Positions 46,246 to 48,497 of a stretch of 48,497 bases of DNA are shown in pieces. The notes beneath the pieces were generated by a model. That model ran no database searches, was not told the origin of the DNA, and saw nothing but the letters and a program-made list of their open reading frames with translations. Each line of letters begins with the position of its first letter. Positions within the stretch are counted from its first letter, which is position 1. Position numbers and translations under genes: made by a program. The stretch is from the IMG/VR virus record IMGVR_UViG_3300021361_000005, positions 1 through 48,497 of that record, one strand, 5' to 3'. The stretch is from a virus.

Positions 46246-46679
46246 TTTGATCTCCATAAGTTCTGCTAAGGGTGAAGAGGCAGTACGCCCTACACCATGA
46301 TCCAGATTTAGCTATTCCTTCCAGCCAATCCCAATCCACCTAGCGGTATGCATTCTGTTCCTGAAAGCTGGATTTCACCAATGCCAGACACTTCAGTTGT
46401 TCCGATACTTGCATCAAGTTCGGTTAGGCGCGCTTCCGGGTAGAAGGCCTGTCTATTTACGATGTGACCGATTCAAGTCAACGCACGAACAGTGTTAGCT
46501 AGACGCAAAAAAGCCGCTGAGTCTTGAGCGCTGGAGGTAGAGAGAAAAAGGGCGGACACACAGCTAAGTTCCCTCTTTCTCAACAGCACCCAAGACTAAG
46601 CGGCCTTGGTTACTGCGTGTCCTCTTTTGCTCCGGCTACCACACCGTTGCGAGTATTTTCCGAAATACATTGTGCAAAG
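46246..46679 (-). other. Gene-poor leader of the recombination operon
   Basis: This 434-nt stretch holds no standard gene. It contains the -10 half of a leftward promoter and its operator-like palindrome (46653-46668), a long terminator-type hairpin RNA (46507-46604), a possible second promoter (TTGACT at 46482-46477, then TAAATA), and an open frame without a start codon (46308-46472). Confidence 0.6.
46507..46604 (-). ncRNA. Long-hairpin small RNA with intrinsic terminator
   Basis: Read on the minus strand, GCCGCTTAGTCTTG (46604-46591) pairs with CAAGACTCAGCGGC (46526-46513) with a single mismatch. Inside, GGTGCTG pairs with CAGCGCT and GAGAAAGAGGG with CCCTTTTTCTC, leaving an 18-nt loop. 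T6 follows the outer arm. The shape is a small RNA of about 100 nt with its own terminator. No coding frame explains it. Confidence 0.65.
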
Positions 46680-46683
46680 TCAA
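46655..46683 (-). promoter_or_regulatory. Leftward sigma70-like promoter with palindromic operator
   Basis: On the minus strand, TTGACT (46683-46678), a 17-nt spacer, then GAAAAT (46660-46655). The -10 is overlapped by the perfect inverted repeat GTATTTTCCGAAATAC (46653-46668), a probable repressor site. It would drive the small RNA and perhaps the Sak4-SSB genes. Confidence 0.5.
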
Positions 46684-46889
46684 CTACTATCTTTGCCACT
46701 GTGAGGGCAGCCACTACAGTCCACCGCGCGCCGGTCATACTGGCAAGCGCTCGTCATGCGAAACTGAATCTTGATGTAGACCGGCACGCGTACAATAGCG
46801 CCATTGGCTTCGTACTCGCGCCAGCCGGACTGCGCCGTGTAGGTCGAGTTTGAAGTAGGGCGTGGCTTGGAGTGGCAGCCTGGTTTCAT
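46680..46889 (-). CDS. Small hypothetical protein with CxxCP end
   Basis: 69 residues after AAGGAAAAATAC. SNSTYTAQSGWREYEANGAI then CQYDRRAVDCSGCPHSGKD. The 'D.RC.GCP' type end is frequent in small phage proteins and may bind a metal. Its stop codon overlaps the -35 of the leftward promoter. ATGA overlap with the upstream gene. Confidence 0.65.
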   Translation of the reverse strand: MKPGCHSKPRPTSNSTYTAQSGWREYEANGAIVRVPVYIKIQFRMTSACQYDRRAVDCSGCPHSGKDSS

Positions 46890-47107
46890 GTATTTTTCCT
46901 TAATCTCGCAAATTCCAATTCATTCAAAAATCTCAACTCTGCTTCAGTCTCTGCCAGTTCAACAGCTGCTCTCTTCAGATGCGCTCGCTGTTCGTAAGAC
47001 AGTCCTGGCGATGGCGGATTGTCTTGCTCCCACTTTGTGCCTGCGATGATGGCAGCGCGCAGAACGGTAAGCTTCAGGATGCGCCGGGTGCGCAGGTAGG
47101 CGATCAA
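46886..47107 (-). CDS. Helical hypothetical protein, TTG start
   Basis: 73 residues. TTG 47107 in a TTGA overlap with the previous stop, with GAGGTG 5 nt before it, is preferred to ATG 47143, which adds a segment read from the previous gene. IAYLRTRRILKLTVLRAAII, PPSPGLSYEQRAHLKRAAVEL, then ETEAELRFLNELEFARLRK form two long helices. A familiar small phage protein type; function unknown. Confidence 0.6.
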   Translation of the reverse strand: MIAYLRTRRILKLTVLRAAIIAGTKWEQDNPPSPGLSYEQRAHLKRAAVELAETEAELRFLNELEFARLRKNT

Positions 47108-47655
47108 GACTGCACCTCGGGCGGTGGCGGCAACTCCATCCAATGCGTCACCGATTCCAAGGTCATTGAATGCTGACCAAGAACTGACCAGTATTTGCTA
47201 CCGAATTCACAGAGATAGCCTGTTCCCATCCAATTAGCCTCAACCTCGTCGCTTCCGGTATTCATCCAACGGTCAACGCTCAGAAGCGCCACCAATTGAT
47301 TTTGCGGAGGCAAATGGTCGCTGACGCTGATCCAGCCTTGCATCGCTGGCTGCACTACTTGGGGTGCGGCGTAGAGCGGTTTATCATCAGAGAAAAGTTT
47401 TGCTTCGGTCAGTGATTTAAACTTGAATTTTGCAGGCCATCTTCCCTTTACTTTCTCTGGTTTTTCACCATCCGAATACCATTTCCGCATCCAAGCTTTC
47501 GGCTCCTGCTTCACTTCTTCCGCTTCCATGATGCTGATAGCGGCGGTAATAGTGTTCTGCTGGTCTACCAGAGCGTCGTAGCACTCGACGCTTTTCAGGC
47601 CGATGTTCAGCGCTTCTAGCACAGCCTTTGCTTGCTCGTCAGTTAGGTATTTCAT
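47104..47655 (-). CDS. DUF551-domain early protein
   Basis: 183 residues after CAGGAGAAGGC. The C-terminal GWISVSDHLPPQNQLVALLS and SVTHWMELPPPP are the DUF551 signature. The N-terminal half has a helix (LTDEQAKAVLEALNIGLKS) and KPLYAAPQ, linker-like elements shared with other phage patchwork proteins. Frequent in phage early regions; function unknown. Confidence 0.8.
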   Translation of the reverse strand: MKYLTDEQAKAVLEALNIGLKSVECYDALVDQQNTITAAISIMEAEEVKQEPKAWMRKWYSDGEKPEKVKGRWPAKFKFKSLTEAKLFSDDKPLYAAPQVVQPAMQGWISVSDHLPPQNQLVALLSVDRWMNTGSDEVEANWMGTGYLCEFGSKYWSVLGQHSMTLESVTHWMELPPPPEVQS

Positions 47656-47984
47656 GCCTTCTCCTGTTGGTGATTTATGTGGTGGCAGGAGATGATCCCT
47701 GCTTGGGGCGTGGCACTAATTCCCCGGCTTGTACGGAAATACCGCGCATACCACCTATCAGCACCTCATGTTGACGCATACAAGTTGTCAATCATTTCGC
47801 TTGCGATCCCGCCGCGCATCATCACTGCGCAATTCCCCCACAAATGACTGGTCCAGATCGTCTGGACGGGAGCCGCTACCACCGGATAGCATCCATGCTC
47901 CTGCGTTGGTCCTTACGCTGAGGCCGCGCGCCTCACGCCAGTCATTTGTAAGTCCTGCGCTTTACCGGCGCAGGGCGGTGATAG
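47656..47984 (-). other. Gene-poor, highly structured stretch with a start-less frame
   Basis: 329 nt. A 12-bp inverted repeat (ACAAATGACTGG at 47840-47851, CCAGTCATTTGT at 47938-47949) encloses smaller hairpins (GTCCAGA-TCG-TCTGGAC; GAGGC/GCCTC). CCTGCGC/GCGCAGG forms another just outside. On the minus strand a protein-like frame 47961-47788 (NDWREARGLSVRTNAGAWML...) has no in-frame start, but AGGACTTACAA-ATG lies one base out of register. Confidence 0.5.
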
Positions 47985-48497
47985 TTACTGCCCGAAAGCA
48001 GAGCGCATCGCGTCAAGCCAGTCTTGCGACCATTTCAGTGCCAGCGCTGAGAATTGCGAAGTTTCCGGCGTATCGCCGCGCCGGATGCCCATAAAGAAGC
48101 GTTCAGCAGGCCGAGAGCTATTGGCTTTGAGGCCTTCCAGATTGCCATAGAAGACACCGCGTGCCATCGCAATCGTGCCGACAAGGCAGGAGCATTCTCC
48201 TTGGTAGGTAGAGCCATCAACTCGGCCATCTTTAAGAGCCTGGATAAGCGCCGGCACTTCCCGTGGAGCGGACGAGAGAACAGCCCAGATGTCATCGCGG
48301 ATTGGGGTCAGGTCGGCGTCGGTCAGGTTGGCGTCGGTCAGGTCGGCGTCGGTCAGGTCGGCGTCGGTCAGGTCGGCGCGGGCCAGGTCGGCGTCGGTCA
48401 GGTCGGCGCGGGCCAGGTTGGCGCGGGTCAGGTCGGCGCGGGTCAGGTCGGCGCGGGTCAGGTTGGCGCCGGCCAGGGTGGCGTCGGCCAGGTCGGC
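47985..48497 (-). CDS. Pentapeptide-repeat protein, 5'-truncated
   Basis: 171 codons, open to the window edge. Twelve or more A(D/N)LxX units (ADLTD, ANLTR, ADLAR) are followed by IRDDIWAVLSSAPREVPALI, KDGRVDGSTYQGECSCLVGT and FMGIRRGDTPETSQFSALAL. The repeats fold as a right-handed quadrilateral beta-helix; the C-terminal module is shared with other phage repeat proteins. A DNA-mimic role as in Qnr/MfpA is possible but not supported by sequence. Confidence 0.8.
   Translation of the reverse strand, partial: ADLADATLAGANLTRADLTRADLTRANLARADLTDADLARADLTDADLTDADLTDANLTDADLTPIRDDIWAVLSSAPREVPALIQALKDGRVDGSTYQGECSCLVGTIAMARGVFYGNLEGLKANSSRPAERFFMGIRRGDTPETSQFSALALKWSQDWLDAMRSAFGQ
48310..48497 (-). 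repeat. 15-nt pentapeptide-coding repeat
   Basis: Tandem 15-nt units (plus-strand view GGTCAGGTCGGCGTC and variants with GCG or GTT changes) reach the right edge of the window. Likely the reason the assembly ends here. Confidence 0.9.

Noticed and set aside
47840-47985. tRNA or known ribozyme in the structured stretch
   Set aside because: No T-loop GGTTCGA, no cloverleaf and no hammerhead core (CTGATGA...GAAA) could be found on either strand.
48310-48497. CRISPR array
   Set aside because: The 15-nt units are contiguous, without spacers, and code for pentapeptides.

Overview
The window looks like most of the genome of a tailed double-stranded DNA phage with a long non-contractile tail (siphovirus type). 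The evidence is a complete packaging, head, tail and lysis series on the plus strand: small and large terminase, portal fused to a Mu F-like domain, XkdF-type protease with scaffold, major capsid protein, connectors, tail tube, frameshifted tail chaperones, an 808-residue tape measure, and a DUF2460/DUF2163/NlpC-P60/J-like tail-tip set. I see no integrase, excisionase, CI-like repressor or bacterial housekeeping gene, so a virulent phage is likely. The base composition and small-gene families resemble phages of Betaproteobacteria (Burkholderiales); that is inference.

Layout. (1) 1-4241, plus strand: tightly packed small accessory genes, many with ATGA overlaps, beginning in a truncated Ala/Asp/Tyr-repeat protein. 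(2) 4284-7726, minus strand: two receptor-binding or tail-spike type genes, closed by a terminator they share with region 1. (3) 7815-34061, plus strand: packaging, capsid, tail, lysis (holin candidates, T4-type lysozyme, Rz with Rz1 nested inside), then a Gly/Gln-rich protein and three small genes. Two homing endonucleases (GIY-YIG at 12.7 kb, HNH-AP2 at 32.5 kb) are lodged here. (4) 34116-48497, minus strand: the presumed early region. It has small regulators, two patchwork proteins, a TnpB-like RNA-guided protein, a (Ser-x-Cys)n repeat protein, a sliding-clamp-like protein, an SSB with the tail DDDIPF, a Sak4-like recombinase, a DUF551 protein, and a truncated pentapeptide-repeat protein running off the right edge. 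No polymerase, helicase or primase is visible, so replication probably leans on the host.

Both ends of the window lie inside low-complexity coding repeats, and the two truncated genes point away from each other across the missing join. The contig therefore probably broke at repeats, and the two 5' ends plus a divergent promoter are likely to be missing.

The most unusual points are: a TnpB homologue without TnpA whose RuvC-II glutamate position is glycine, embedded in an operon and followed by an omega-RNA-like hairpin and a candidate guide (37.5-38.7 kb); a roughly 98-nt nearly fully paired hairpin RNA ending in U6 (46.5-46.6 kb); a small early gene cut by an in-frame amber codon (43.08 kb); a set of extended -10 elements TGnTACAAT at late-module boundaries; and a mutually exclusive hairpin pair at 32.41-32.45 kb.
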